NCBI GenBank assembly: GCA_025602905.1
Contig: JAHLKI010000006.1
Span: 372,001-436,000, forward strand
DNA length: 64,000 bases
Origin: Phlyctochytrium arcticum
Lineage: Eukaryota > Chytridiomycota > Chytridiomycetes > Chytridiales > Chytridiaceae
Direction: 5' to 3'
In this document: piece by piece, positions 26,040 through 37,304 of the stretch
Position numbering within the stretch: position 1 is the stretch's first letter
Layout of the letters: every line of letters starts with the position of its first letter
Made by a program: the position numbers and the translations under genes
Notes under the pieces: model-generated
Database searches by the model: none
Told to the model about the DNA's origin: nothing
Seen by the model: the letters and a program-made list of their open reading frames with translations, nothing else

Positions 26040-26142
26040 ATGTTCTCACTTGCTGTCATAGTTGGCCTCATAGTTGGCATATAGTTGGTGCATAGTTGAG
26101 CCTGTAGTTGAGCCTGTAGTTGACATATAGTTGACTCATAGT
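26040..26142 (+). repeat. ATAGTTG/GTAGTTG minisatellite-like tract
   Basis: The word ATAGTTG or GTAGTTG recurs about seven times with 5-8 nt between copies. It sits just left of the first virus-like gene and may mark its boundary. Confidence 0.7.
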
Positions 26143-26258
26143 CCCACCACCACCGGCTCTGCCGCTACAGGACTTCCCGCTCTCCATCGGCATTCGGCAT
26201 CGAACCACAAAGCAAATATTCACATATCCATATATTCACATATTCACTCGAATTATAT

Positions 26259-26603
26259 TCAATTAGGTACATCTTCCTCTTTCTTTATTTCGTCTACAAG
26301 ACTCCCCATATCGAGTACATTTACCGTTTTCCACCAAACTTCACTATCGGCTAAGTACTGTTCCCCTATCTCCAATGGTAATGCCTTTGTATCTACTCGT
26401 CGCATCTTTCGTATATCGAATCGTAAGTGTTTCAATATCCGCCCCCTTCGAATCTTGATTTCCGTTATGCCTTTCGCTTTCATATGTGTCTTGACTCCAT
26501 CCAGTAATGCCGCGTGCTTCTTGATTATTGTTGATGCTTTTTTGAATTCGTCGCTTTGTTCCATGTCCATCAACTCCTCGGCTTTCTTCTCACAATAATC
26601 CAT
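26259..26603 (-). CDS. Small conserved protein of the virus-like element (paralogue of 41660-42013)
   Basis: ATG 26603 gives 114 aa. The frame is open further upstream, but this start aligns with its relative at the other end of the element and lies about 75 nt below a TATA box. The two proteins share the start (MDYCEKKAEELMDMEQSDEF here, MDYLEKKMEHLIDLDQSEEF there) and the core RRVDT...QYL(V/A)...EVW, about two residues in five by eye. The N-terminal half is a helical, charged segment and the C-terminal half looks beta-rich. I recognise no family. Two copies kept intact in a decayed element suggests a function worth keeping, or recent activity. Confidence 0.7.
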   Translation of the reverse strand: MDYCEKKAEELMDMEQSDEFKKASTIIKKHAALLDGVKTHMKAKGITEIKIRRGRILKHLRFDIRKMRRVDTKALPLEIGEQYLADSEVWWKTVNVLDMGSLVDEIKKEEDVPN

Positions 26604-26676
26604 CTTGTTTCGTTGACTGTTGGTTATGGAGAGGCTTGCCAGGCGTGCTTGGGGGATTCTGTCTCTACATGCCCCC

Positions 26677-26684
26677 TTTATATA
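26677..26684 (-). promoter_or_regulatory. TATA box of the 26259-26603 gene
   Basis: On the minus strand the string TATATAAA lies about 75 nt before the ATG, followed by a CCCCCAAGC word. The paralogue at 41660 has TATAAAAG followed by CCCCCAGC at similar spacing. Confidence 0.6.
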
Positions 26685-26766
26685 CTTCTCACACATATCG
26701 ATAATGTTGCATCATGTCGGTAATTCTCATATCGATATGTATACAGAAAACGTATCGATACTTTTG

Positions 26767-27358
26767 GGGTACTTTCCCCAGTCGATAAGAACATGTTAAG
26801 AAAACTCGCCATTCTGCCAATGCAAATATGACATGTCTCATTATTTGCAACTTCTACTAATGAAAAGTGCTGATATTATGTTATATCACGTTTTTCACTA
26901 CTTTATCAGCATTATATCGCCTTTCCACACACATTCTATTTTGGGGTACTTTCCCCAGTCGATACGAACATGTTCAAAAAACTCTCCATTCTGCCACATG
27001 TATTATTATTTGCAACTTCTACTAATGCAAAATGCCGATTTTCACGTTATATCACGATTTTTATCAATTCCTATTAGTAAACTTGCCTATTCCTATTAGT
27101 AGATTTGCCAGACTAAAAAGTGGGGGGATTGGCAGTTCCAACGGTTAACTGTATAAGAAACGCCATTACAACTGCCAATTCCCCCACTTTCCAGTCTGCA
27201 CTTTTCCAATCAGTACACATGCAACTTCTACTAATGAAAAATGCTGATAATACGTTATATCACGTTTTTCACTACTTTATCTCCATTTTTTATTGGCAGA
27301 AGTTGCAATCTAAACTTTTAAAACATGTTCGTATCGACAGGGCAATATGCCCCAAAAA
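26767..27358. repeat. Mixed direct and inverted repeats upstream of the 26259 gene
   Basis: A unit beginning CAACTTCTACTAATG and containing TTATATCACG occurs three times (about 26848, 27012, 27221). A neighbouring unit beginning GGGGTACTTTCCCCAGTCGA occurs at 26767 and 26943 and reappears inverted at about 27319-27358. Together they form a loose inverted structure about 600 bp long. Confidence 0.75.
27109..27198. repeat. Imperfect 29-nt inverted repeat
   Basis: Arms 27109-27137 and 27170-27198 pair at about 26 of 29 positions around a 32-nt spacer, centred in the repeat region. It could fold as a cruciform or be a remnant of a small MITE. Confidence 0.75.
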
Positions 27359-27359
27359 G

Positions 27360-27730
27360 GGGTGCAGTTTAGGGTGCAGTTTTTTTTGGCTCCATCCTCG
27401 AGTGCACATCAATCATTCATTCTACCTCCTCTACATTCATTAAGTAGAGACAAAAAGGGGTGCAGAGGGTGCAGTTTTTTGGAAACCCTGGGGATATATA
27501 TAAGAGCATTTTTGTATTCATAGGTGAGGTGGTCGTCACCACCTCAACTTACTTCTCTTTATTATTTTATATATTATAACTTTATAAAAAAACTGCACCC
27601 TCTGCACCCCCTTTCTTCCCCTACATAATCAACCTACACCTTTCTATTATTCAAAACACTTTTCTCTACATGTATGGAGTAGGGTGCAGTTTTTTGAAAC
27701 ACCTGCACCCTACCTGCACCCCCTGCACCC
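27360..27730. other. Candidate replication origin: inverted GGGTGCA boxes around an AT-rich core
   Basis: Five GGGTGCA boxes (27360, 27372, 27458, 27467, 27682) and five TGCACCC boxes (27594, 27603, 27704, 27715, 27724) lie in 370 bp. The inner pairs face each other across 120 bp. That spacer holds a perfect 9-bp palindrome (27525-27533 with 27538-27546) and an AT-only stretch ending in TTTATAAAAAA. Herpesvirus origins have the same plan: inverted UL9-protein boxes around an AT-rich core. The next gene encodes a UL9-like protein. A bidirectional promoter is the alternative reading. Confidence 0.5.
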
Positions 27731-27749
27731 CTTTCAAAAAAACCTACAT

Positions 27750-30543
27750 TCACTTCTTATTCTTAACCTCCTTCTCCACTATCCCTACAAAGTACCTCTT
27801 ATCACCTTCTCTGGCCCAGACTAGTTCCATCTCATCTTCAGTATCCTCATCTGCATCTACCGTTAGTTTGAAATATTCAGGCAAGTTATTCAAGCAATCT
27901 TGAATGTATATTACTGCATCACGTGTTGTTTTGTATACCGAAATCCATACATCATCATTTTTCACCATTTTTCGCTTGTAAAGATGAAGCCCAAAGTGTG
28001 CATTCAACACTGCAGCAACGGGACCGGATTTGTAATCTTGAACTGGACCCGAAAGTGAGTATTGTTTTTTAATTACTGATACAGGAATAGAAGTTGTCAT
28101 ATTTTCAGGTAATTCAAAGTTCCGGGTTTGGAGATCCACACCATTCTGCAAAAAAATTTCATTCACAAGCAAGTCTTTGGGATTGATGTATTCGTTTCAA
28201 ACTAACAACTCAATGACTCTGTCAACTACATGGGGTGCTTTTTTCCATAGTTCAGAGAGACATCCCTCTTCTGCGGAAAATTTGAACTTTTTGTTAAAAC
28301 TATATTTTTGGACCTGGAGTCGGATGTCAAATGTGCTCCTATTGCTGTATATCAGTTCCAATGATTTTTCAAAAGTGTCATGGTCGATATCTTTGATGCG
28401 ATTGTAATCAAATGAACTATCAATTTCCGTTTGAATTTTCTGCAAAAATGCAGCATTTTCCATGACAACTTCACTAACATTCAATGGAAGGATACTGAGA
28501 TTTGCGTGCTCACAAAAGAGCATCAAAGTTTGTAACATGCTGTTGTTTTTACCTGCCCAACGCTCAATGTTGATATCCTGTATCAAATTGTCATAAATTC
28601 GACAACTTGGTAAGCCATATGTTCGAATTTTCTCGCCAAGGGGTTCAAAGGAATGTTTGTAAAGTATCATATCGGTTGAAATGGGATATCGAATCCGATA
28701 CAAAGATTGCAGGAAATCGCGAGATGGGATGAATGGAGAGTAAATTCAAAAAATCTGGTCAAACACGTCCTTGAGGTCAAAGTTGACTCCTACAGATATA
28801 GCACTATTGGTGATAATGCATCTTACATTTGGATTGCCCCAAATTTGATTTGCATCACACAAGTCCCGCTTTTCTTTTTCCTTTTCTGCATAATATGTAA
28901 GAACTTGCGAACCTTCTGTCCAACCAAATGCTTTTACAAATGTCTGGGCAATAGTATCCACTCCACAATTCCCTTTCTTGAATGGTGTGAAAATGTAAAG
29001 TTTTTTGCCATTATTTAAAGCGTCGTAAACCATATTGAGCCAATGAGTGAATGCCAAAGTTTTATCTTCTTCTGTGGTAGTGATGAGGGACAACCGACGA
29101 ACGGCAGGTAAACGTTTGGTTTTGAAAATCTCCAGGTTTGCTTCAATACTTGACGATGTTTCCTTGATAAAGTTTTTTACAAGATTAACTGTGGTCAGTG
29201 TTGTTATAACATGCATCCATGTAGATAACTTTACTGGCATTGTCTATAATGTTTGTGAACGCCTGCCAATTGATGGAAACATTGGTATGAGTATTTGCGG
29301 CTTGTTTCCATTGAATGGAACATATCACGAACTGTTCCTTATCCAACTTTCCTTCTTTTTTCTGTTTCGAATTTAATGTTTTGAAATTTGTAAAGTGTAT
29401 TCCGTCAACTGCAAGTCGTTCTTGAGTATTGGCGCTCAGAGTAATTCGCGGAGTCAACCAAAGCACCCGCTTATTCTTTCCATACGCTTTTAGATATTTT
29501 ACCACACTTTCAGTTTTCCCTGTTCCCATTGGACCAGTGAGAAGTGTATGTTTCTTCTTCGCTTGTTCTCATCATCTGTCGCGTCTTCACTTGCCTTAAA
29601 ATTTTCCGTGATCCCTGTTGCTTCTTTTTTCCCAACAGTGGTTTTCTTGGGTGGAGATATTTCCTTCCAGTTATAAAAGCCACCATTCTCCCCCTCAGCA
29701 ATATGTTCCATATCAATGGTGAATTGTTTTCTCATATTTTCAGTCAATTTTGATTCGGATATTCTGGGGTATGAACGCCTCAAAAGTACATCAAGGAGTT
29801 GACTGGAAACGTGGTATTCTTTCTTGCTTTGCCATTGTTCAAACCATCGCTTATATCGGGCAACACTTGAGTCTTTTTGTCTATTCCACGCCCAAAAGTC
29901 TTCAAAACTGATACCAACATACCGACACCAATTCATAATTTCCAAATAATCGAGTGTAATAAACAGCCCAAATCTTCTCTATTTGGACATGGAAGAATTG
30001 CCAACTTATCAAGTGGTTCTGCCATCAGCCAATCAAAATTTTCCGGTTTTTCAAGATTTCCTTGTGGAATTGATAATAAATCAAATTCCTGAAGTGGCTC
30101 TCCATCCTTTTTTGTTATTTCCATTGTTGGTGTATTGAATGAAAACGTCATGGTGGAAATATCAATGGCATCGTCGTCAAAGTCATGCATAATCAGATGT
30201 TTGGACAATGTAGTACTTCCCTCTATATAGTTCTGTGTTGGTTGTTTCGGTTTTGCTTGATTGATTTGCATTTAAAGTTGCGATTCTTGGTGTAAACGCC
30301 ACCATCAAAGCCAATCTCGCTGTTTATTTGAGCAAACATTTGAATGGGTTGTAAAGCCAATATATCTTTTGCATAGTAATTGGAAAGTGTGATATGCCAT
30401 GAACCTTCTCTTCCCGATATCTGCATTCGAGCATTGGGGAAAGCTTGAAGAATAACATCTTTGACACTCGGGAGTGATACTTCACATTTATCAACATCAA
30501 AATAGACTTTGCGCTTTCTAGTGGGGACTAGAATCTCATACAA
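27750..30543 (-). pseudogene. Primase fused to UL9-like origin-binding helicase, frameshifted and truncated
   Basis: Seven overlapping minus-strand frames (30543-30223, 30271-29933, 29945-29499, 29529-29185, 29240-28746, 28703-28197, 28172-27750) read as one protein with about six frameshifts. The first has the archaeo-eukaryotic primase metal motif (KVYFDVDK), then GREGSWHIT and GVYTKNRNFKC. The fourth has a superfamily-2 helicase P-loop (GTGKTESVVKY) with VLWLTPRITL and KVIYMDA; the sixth has the late motif YRIRYP. This order is known from virus-related AEP-UL9 proteins. The stretch expected to carry the Walker B DExx, between FVICSIQ and NWQAF, is too short and seems deleted. There is no ATG: the frame runs straight into the gypsy LTR at 30544. 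Such proteins would start DNA replication; this copy cannot. Confidence 0.7.
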
Positions 30544-30830
30544 TGCAATGGGGTCAGGGGGATCGGTCTGATAAAAGAAAGGGGCTCAAAGAAAAGTAAA
30601 ATGGACGCTATATGCAACTTCCCAGGTTGCGAGAGTTCGGGTTGTGTAATGGTTGAAAAACACTTAAAGTTATGTCTAATGCTATCGGAGTACTGTATGA
30701 TGGAAGAAAACCTGTCACGAGTGTGGCGCATGCCAGCTCGCGCAGTAATGATTGCTACCGCTCTCAGGGACCAATGACACATGTCATTCGGCCGCCTGCC
30801 ACTAGTATAAAAGAACCAGAACCCGTCCCA
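30544..30830 (-). repeat. 3' LTR of the gypsy element
   Basis: 287 bp, bounded by TG and CA. It differs from the other LTR at about 7 positions and contains TATAAAAG reading in the + direction. Confidence 0.9.
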
Positions 30831-30838
30831 CCCCCCTC
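30831..30838 (-). other. Polypurine tract
   Basis: GAGGGGGG on the minus strand lies directly before the 3' LTR and would prime plus-strand DNA synthesis. Confidence 0.65.
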
Positions 30839-31571
30839 AGACTCGATTATGAGCAAATGAAGGAGCTATGAGCGAGTCTCAAGTACAGGGTTCTCCTCGA
30901 ACAGGCGAATGAGCATAGATGACAGTAATCAGTACAACCTCACCGGCATCCCACATACCTGACAACGCCAGACGTATGCTAGACCCTCCGGTGCAGAAGA
31001 GCAAACCGAACAAAGCCAGACGTTCGCTCCTCTGAGTTACACTGACCATTGTCAATCTGTACTCAAGCACATGTTCAATGAAAGTGGACGCTGAACCCCT
31101 CTTCAGCGTAGAGTCAAACTCTCCTTGCCGTCACTCTGGCAAGCTTCTACATATCATACATGTAGGGATGGGAATGGTATATGTCTGCTTGCGGTCCTTA
31201 CTGTTGTAAGTTACGCGTAATGTAAACAAGCCCTCTTGGCTGGGTCCCTCGAAGTCCATGCATAGACGACGCATCTGCTCAGCTCAGGTTGATCAGACCT
31301 ACCGGAGCAACGACAAGCGAGACCACATTGTTGACAAGGTGCAACCTTGGATGTGGGTGCACTTCATCTGCTAGGCATGCTGAAGGCGGTGATGGCCATT
31401 CATCTCATAGTAGTGAGCCCGGATGGGCGCTGGTTGGGTCATCCAAGGACCAGCGTCTTACGTATTGAACCTTCCCACGGTTCAAAATGGAGCCACATTG
31501 CTCGCCATCCACGCTCTGTCGTATCCACTCACGACCAGACATATCAGTTTCCCTTCAGCACAGACGATCAC
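30839..31571 (-). other. Non-coding 3' region of the gypsy element
   Basis: About 730 bp between the integrase stop and the polypurine tract. No domain is visible in any frame. Confidence 0.55.
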
Positions 31572-34500
31572 TCATCGACGTCCTCTCTTGCGTGCTGGTT
31601 TGGCAGTGGCAGCGGGCACATCGCCCGTGCTTGCCTTGGAAGTGGTTCCGCCCTTTTTGCGCTTTGCCGAAAGCGGAGGGTTACGGTCTGCCACTGGGGG
31701 ATTTGCTACTTCCCATGCGCCCAGTGCTTCCGTGCCCTCGAGGTGTTTTCGCGGCTCCCAAGTCGCGTCCTCAGGTCCGAACCCTTCCCATTGTACCAAG
31801 TACATCCGCTTCCTGTGACGGACTTTCTCTAGCCAAAGTTCCTCTCCATTCACAAGGACAGGATCAGGCGCTTCCACTGAAGCCCTGTAGGCTACGGAGT
31901 TCGGGGGCTCCCATGTCTTCAAGATATTGACATGAAACGTCGGATGAACCATACGCATAGTATGTGGCAACTTCAACCGGTACGTATCAGGATGAGGTCC
32001 AAAGTCCTCCACACTGAATGGACCAATCCAATCCTGACGAAGCTTCTCGGGCAGCTTTCCCAAGGCCGGGATGTGGATCCCCTTACGTTTGAGCAAGACG
32101 AGATCGCCCTTGTCAAATTTCAGAGTCCGACGCCCGCGGTCATGGTTTCGCGCCTGCACATCTTGTGCATCACGTAGGCGCTGCTGCACGACCCGTTCAG
32201 TGTCTCTCAGAGCATCAACGAACTTTGCAACTTGTTGCGCAGTAGGTGTTGCGATCTGTTGAAGACCTTTCCGCGTGGTAAATTCCCCGAATACCAGCGG
32301 TAGACGCCCCTTGTCTATCATGAACGGAGCGAAGCCCGTGCTTGACGGAGTCAAATTGTGATGGAACTCAAGCATCGGCAAGATGTCCACCCAATTCTTA
32401 CCGTCAAGGTCTATGAAAGCCCTCAAAATGCTTTTCACAGACTTGATCTTGCGCCCGCACTTGCCATCAGTCTGTTGATGACGAGCCGTCGCGACTTCCC
32501 GCTTAATGCCCAAGCCGACCGTAAAGGCCTCCCAAAACTCGGATAAAAAGCGGCTGTCTCTGTCGCTGACAATCACTTTTGGTGCACCTTCATTCTTGAA
32601 GAAGTGCGAAGTGAAGAGATATGCAATCTCTTGGCTCCCCATCTCCATGTTACATGGAATCAGATACACACGAGTGGAGAGGTAATCCACTATGACGAGT
32701 GCGGCATCGTAATAATCGCCATTATGGCTATCCTTCCCCCCCACGATTCCGTACGAGGCAAAGACACAAAGTCCATACCGATCGTATGCCAATGCTTGTC
32801 AGGCACAGGTAATGAGCGGAGCAACCCCACACCGCGTGATGTGGTTCTGAAACGTTGACATTGCGGGCATGTGGTAACATAGTCCAAAACGTCGCATTCC
32901 ATACCGGGCCAGTAATACTCCTGGAGCAAGCGAGCATAAGTCGAATGCTTTCCGGTGTGTCCGCCCATCAGCAGGGAATCGCGATAACGCGTTAACAGCG
33001 CAGTGCGTAACGCGTCAGGGACATAGCGGAGCAACGAAGCCGGCTTGCCGTCGTTGGTCTGCATACCGAGGTCCTCTTCGGAAAAGCGTCGCTAATGGAC
33101 TGACATAGTCTCCGGCGCTTTCGACTTTGCCTCCAAACTCTGCCGCATTTGGATAGCAAAGTCGTCCGATCGAAGCAATTTGGCCCACTGCAGGGGGTCG
33201 GAAGGAACATCTTCCAGCTGGCCGACCGCCTGTGCCATATGCTTCCTTGCGCGCTTCTTCGCGCGGGCGGCATTAACCGTAACCTTGATCGTCGCACGAT
33301 GTTCGGAAAGGTGTGCTGCCTGAACCGTCACAGCGTTAACCATAACTCGTTGCGCACAATCCGCACAGCGCGGCGCGTAATACGGGTTACGGCTAAGGAC
33401 ATCGGCAACGGTGTTCCATTCACCAGGAAGGTACTCGATGTCAAAGTCAAACTGTTGGACAAATTCGACCCAATTCGCCTGACGACGACTCAAATGCTGC
33501 TGTTCCTGCAAGTAGATCAGAGATTTGTGGTCGACGAAAGCGCGAAAATGGCGTCCCATGAGGAACTGTCGGTTCGCCTTCAGCATCTTGACAAGCGTAA
33601 GCAACTCCTGCTCATGGACCGGGTACCGAGTCTCTGCATCTTGCATCTTCCTCGAGAAGTACAAGATGGGACGCAGCCGGGGCAGATCCTTAAACCCTGC
33701 AACTGTAGTTGGCAAAGGTGTAGGCATAGTGTCATCTGCATTGGCTGGTTGAGCAAGCCATCCTCCTATGGCGAAGCCAGACGCGTCGGTGAACACGTAG
33801 ACTTCCTTGTCTGGATCGTACGGCGTCAACACATGAGCAGTAGAAATCTTCTCCTTCAGCGTCTCAAACGCTTTGATTTCCGCATCAGTCCACTGCCAGG
33901 GCTTGTTGCCAGACTGCAGTTAAGACAATGGATGCGCGATCTCAGCATACCTATTGACATACGATGAAAGGTAGTTGGTCAAACCCAGGAAGGATTGAAT
34001 ATCTTTGTAGTTCCGGGGAACAGCAAAGCTCTGGACGGCTGCAATCTTGCTCTCAGAGATGCGGACGCCAGACTGACCCATCATATGGCCACAGAATTCA
34101 ACTTCCTGCACAGCCCAAGTGCATTTGGACGGTTTGACATACAGTGCGCTGGCCTCCAATGCCTTCAGCACACTCTCGACATGGCGCTGATGCTCTTCCA
34201 GCGTGTCGGAGAAGACGAGAATGTCGTCCAAGTACGTGATAATGAAATCATCATACATGCTTCCAAAGACTTTGTTCATAATCCGTTGGAAAGTCGCAGG
34301 TGCGTTCGTTAGCCCAAACGGCATCACGGCGTACTCGAAATGTCCAAAGCGGGTTTTGAATGCAGTCTTTGGGATTTCACCTTCCCTGATGCGCACACAA
34401 TGGTAAGCGTCCTTGATGTCCAACAGCAAAAACCACTTCTTGCCCACCGTACGGTGACGCAACTCGGCTAAATGCGGCAAAGGGGTACGGTCCTTCTTTG

Positions 34501-35911
34501 TCTGCCGATTCAACCCACGGTAATCAATGCAGCAACGAAGAGTACCGTCCTTCTTTTTCGCAAATACCACAGCGGCGCCCCACGGACTTGAAGAATGGCG
34601 GATCCATCCCTTGGCCAAGAGTTTGGTAATTTGCTGTTGGAGCTCCTCGAGCTCATCAGGACCCATTGGCCGCAAAGGTACTGACACAGGCGCCTCCTTG
34701 CCTTCGATTTCAATCTTGAAATCATCTTCTCCTCGAGAAGGTGGTAGAGTCTGCAACTCCGCAAATACAGTCTTTGCATATGGGCGTAAGATTGCCAGCA
34801 ACGGATGATCTGCAGGGATCGAAGCCAGCGGGTCGGGGACACTGTCAGGGACCTTCAACTCCTGAGTTCCAGTTTCCCGGGCTTGCAATCGGGCTGCACT
34901 CACCCGCACGGAGGCAGGAGCGACACGCACACGGCCACCCCCCTCAATCCAGCGCTCAACGTCAACTTGTACAGCAAACACCGAGACAAACTCCTTTTTC
35001 CGCACACCGCGTAAAAACCTGTCTGCCCGAAGGAGCTCTGGAATCTGCTTCACTCCAGGAAGCTCCGACGGCAACTTCAGGCGTAAGGAGCTCGGTTTGC
35101 AAGCGAAGTAACGCAGAGAACTGGCGTTGCAGCTCAACTTTCCCGACCACTTGCGTGACACAGGTTGCGCTTCACAATAGTGGCGAGTCCCCTCCTTAGT
35201 GAAGGACAGACGGGGGTAATCATCGACCTTGTTGATTTGGAGGGATTCAAGGTCCAGGGTGAAGGGGAGTCCCAAGATGACATCAACTCGGAGCGGTGCC
35301 ACAATGAACGGAGCTTCCTGGAAGCCGATCTTTTGGCCCGCGTTTGTGTAGATCTCCAGGTCACCCTTCATCATACGCGTGGACATGAATGTTTCCCCGT
35401 CGTCACCCCACTCAACCTAAATGGTCGTGGGAGGAGAATGGGTTGGAAAACCATGTTTCCGAACCCATTTGTCACTGACCATCATCGTGTCACAGCCCGT
35501 ATCAATGAGCATTCGGGCCATCTTGCCGTTCAGCTTCCCATGGATCACAAAGGCATATGGTGAGATGGCAGGATCAATCATCCCTGGTGGTGAACGCCTC
35601 GGAGTTTCATTTGTGGCGGAAGAACCCTTCGCGACCTCAGCAGGAGCAACCCGAACCACGCCAGACGGTCGCTCACTGCCTACGGTATGCGTAGCTTCTC
35701 CTTTCACGGATGAACCTTCGGACGGTACCAACGGATGCAAAGACACAGAGTTTACAGATGATAATGTATTTGTCAAAGTACAAGAAACACTAACATCTAA
35801 GGATGGACGGCCTGTGCCGTCTTTGCCCATCCCCTCTAGTTTCCCAAAGGACCAGTGGCTTTGTTGGGGCACATGCGGGCAACGTGCGCAGTGCTCCCAC
35901 GGACAAAACAA
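31572..35911 (-). pseudogene. gypsy pol: protease, RT, RNase H, integrase, chromodomain (broken)
   Basis: In order: protease (MLIDTGCDTMMVSD), reverse transcriptase (FAKKKDGTLRCCIDYRGLN; catalytic TYLDDILVFS), RNase H (VFTDASGFAIGGW), integrase with its HHCC zinc motif (MGGHTGKHSTY, CPQC) and catalytic Asp residues (GMDFVSL, VSDRDSRF), and a chromodomain (YLVQWEGFGPEDATWEP) that in chromoviruses guides insertion to chromatin. Stops interrupt one continuous frame at 35417-35419 (TAG), 33920-33922 (TAA) and 33092-33094 (TAG). A frameshift sits in a run of seven C (32736-32742, + strand) early in the integrase core. The protease frame overlaps the end of gag, as usual. Confidence 0.93.
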
Positions 35912-37152
35912 AAGAAGGCCGGGGCCCCCCCTTGCGGTCTGTTCCCAGACAAACCGCCCTCTTTGCGGTTGCTAAATCCAGAACTCCCTCCGTTCTGACC
36001 ACTGCCCTTACCACCTTTGTGATAAGGTGCCGCCTTGCGAGAATCGCAAGACTGAACCGCGGATACACTCGCCTTCCCTCTCTTGGAAGACAATCCGGAA
36101 GGTCCAGGGTTGGCGGGATCGGTGGGCGCGGAACCCTCAGTGGGTGCGCAGGCGGCATAGACATACTTGCCGTTGTTGTCGAGGGAGAAAATCTCCAACA
36201 ACTCCAATCCAATGCGCTGCAGGTCCGCCACTGTGGCTGGAGCGATACCTGCATTGGCCGACCTCACTGAATGGGCATGACGCAAAATGTCTTTGCCCAT
36301 AGAAGCCCAGACATGCCCTCCTCGGTTCAACCCATCAATGAAAAGGGCGCGAACCTCGGAATTGGGCAGTGGCTCTCCTCCTACAGCCAGTTGGGAGGTC
36401 AGACGGTTAAAAACCGCTAGGTACTCCGAGTAGTTGCTGCATTGCAACCCTCTCAATTGGGCAATAACCCGAGGTCTTGGGTTACGTGCCATGAAGCGAC
36501 TCCGCAACATCGCTTCAAAGTCCGTTCTGCAACGGGGGCAAGATGGACCAAGTGAGTCCAACCACGATCTCGCGGCTCCCGTCAAATGACGCTCCATGTA
36601 CTGCACATAGCCAGTACGCATCCGGTTGTCGTATGCGGTTCCTGAAGACGGGTGGTCCAGGTAGTCGTGATGAGGTACCAAGAAGTCACGGATCCTTTCG
36701 GCCGTGCAATCCTCCCGAATTCCCGCAAAACGAGCCTTGCTCGCCGACTTCTGCAAGGACTTCAGCTCGCTCACTTCAAAGAAGGAGCTGCCTACTTGGG
36801 GAGTGGACCCAGGGTTCACCGGCATTCCGGGTACCTGCGCTTCCTGCTCCCGGAGCTGTCCCTTCAACCGGACTACTTTGTCACGGAGAGCACAGAGCTC
36901 TGCCTCGGTCTCGGGGATTGGGCCCTTACCCTTGTCCCTGGCATCAGTCGGGGTCAACTTCAACTCCGCAAGGCTTCCGCCAAGCGCTGCGCCAGTCGAC
37001 CCACGACGTTGCTCAGTGAGGAGGGGGAGAGGGGTCAGCTCCACCCTCGACGTCCATAAGGTCATCGACGGTCTCGCCTTCGTCCAACTCACTTCACCCC
37101 GCGGCAAGGTCCATGTGGTCCTCTGACTCCATGGCCTCTTCCTCCTTCTCAC
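35836..37152 (-). CDS. gypsy gag
   Basis: About 438 aa, open throughout, with no clear ATG at its 5' end; the frame starts at a GTG codon. The middle carries the retrotransposon gag/capsid fold (RTGYVQYMERHLTGAARSWL, FMARNPRPRVIAQLRGLQ). The zinc knuckle near the C-terminus reads CFVRGSTAHVARMC. The second Cys of the C-x2-C-x4-H-x4-C motif is Arg, so zinc binding should fail. The end overlaps protease by about 75 nt in another frame, suggesting that pol was made by frameshifting in the live element. Confidence 0.85.
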   Translation of the reverse strand: MRRRKRPWSQRTTWTLPRGEVSWTKARPSMTLWTSRVELTPLPLLTEQRRGSTGAALGGSLAELKLTPTDARDKGKGPIPETEAELCALRDKVVRLKGQLREQEAQVPGMPVNPGSTPQVGSSFFEVSELKSLQKSASKARFAGIREDCTAERIRDFLVPHHDYLDHPSSGTAYDNRMRTGYVQYMERHLTGAARSWLDSLGPSCPRCRTDFEAMLRSRFMARNPRPRVIAQLRGLQCSNYSEYLAVFNRLTSQLAVGGEPLPNSEVRALFIDGLNRGGHVWASMGKDILRHAHSVRSANAGIAPATVADLQRIGLELLEIFSLDNNGKYVYAACAPTEGSAPTDPANPGPSGLSSKRGKASVSAVQSCDSRKAAPYHKGGKGSGQNGGSSGFSNRKEGGLSGNRPQGGAPAFFCFVRGSTAHVARMCPNKATGPLGN

Positions 37153-37286
37153 GGAAAGGTTGTTCGTCTTCCTTCCTCACGGCCTCCTCCTTCTTGTCAC
37201 TCTTCAACGCTGATACGTGAGAGAAGGGTAAAGTTCAAAAACTTCAAAAACAAAATTGGAAAGCCGACCTTGTTTTCAATCAAACC

Positions 37287-37304
37287 ACGAAGGTGGTGCT
37301 ACCA
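37287..37304 (-). other. Primer-binding site
   Basis: TGGTAGCACCACC follows the CA end of the 5' LTR on the minus strand, the position and TGG start expected for tRNA priming. I did not identify the tRNA. Confidence 0.6.

Noticed and set aside
30839..31571. Extra gene between gypsy integrase and the 3' LTR
   Set aside because: No frame longer than chance with a recognisable motif; treated as non-coding 3' region.
33149..33967. 272-codon + strand frame opposite gypsy RNase H
   Set aside because: Shadow of the real minus-strand pol frame.
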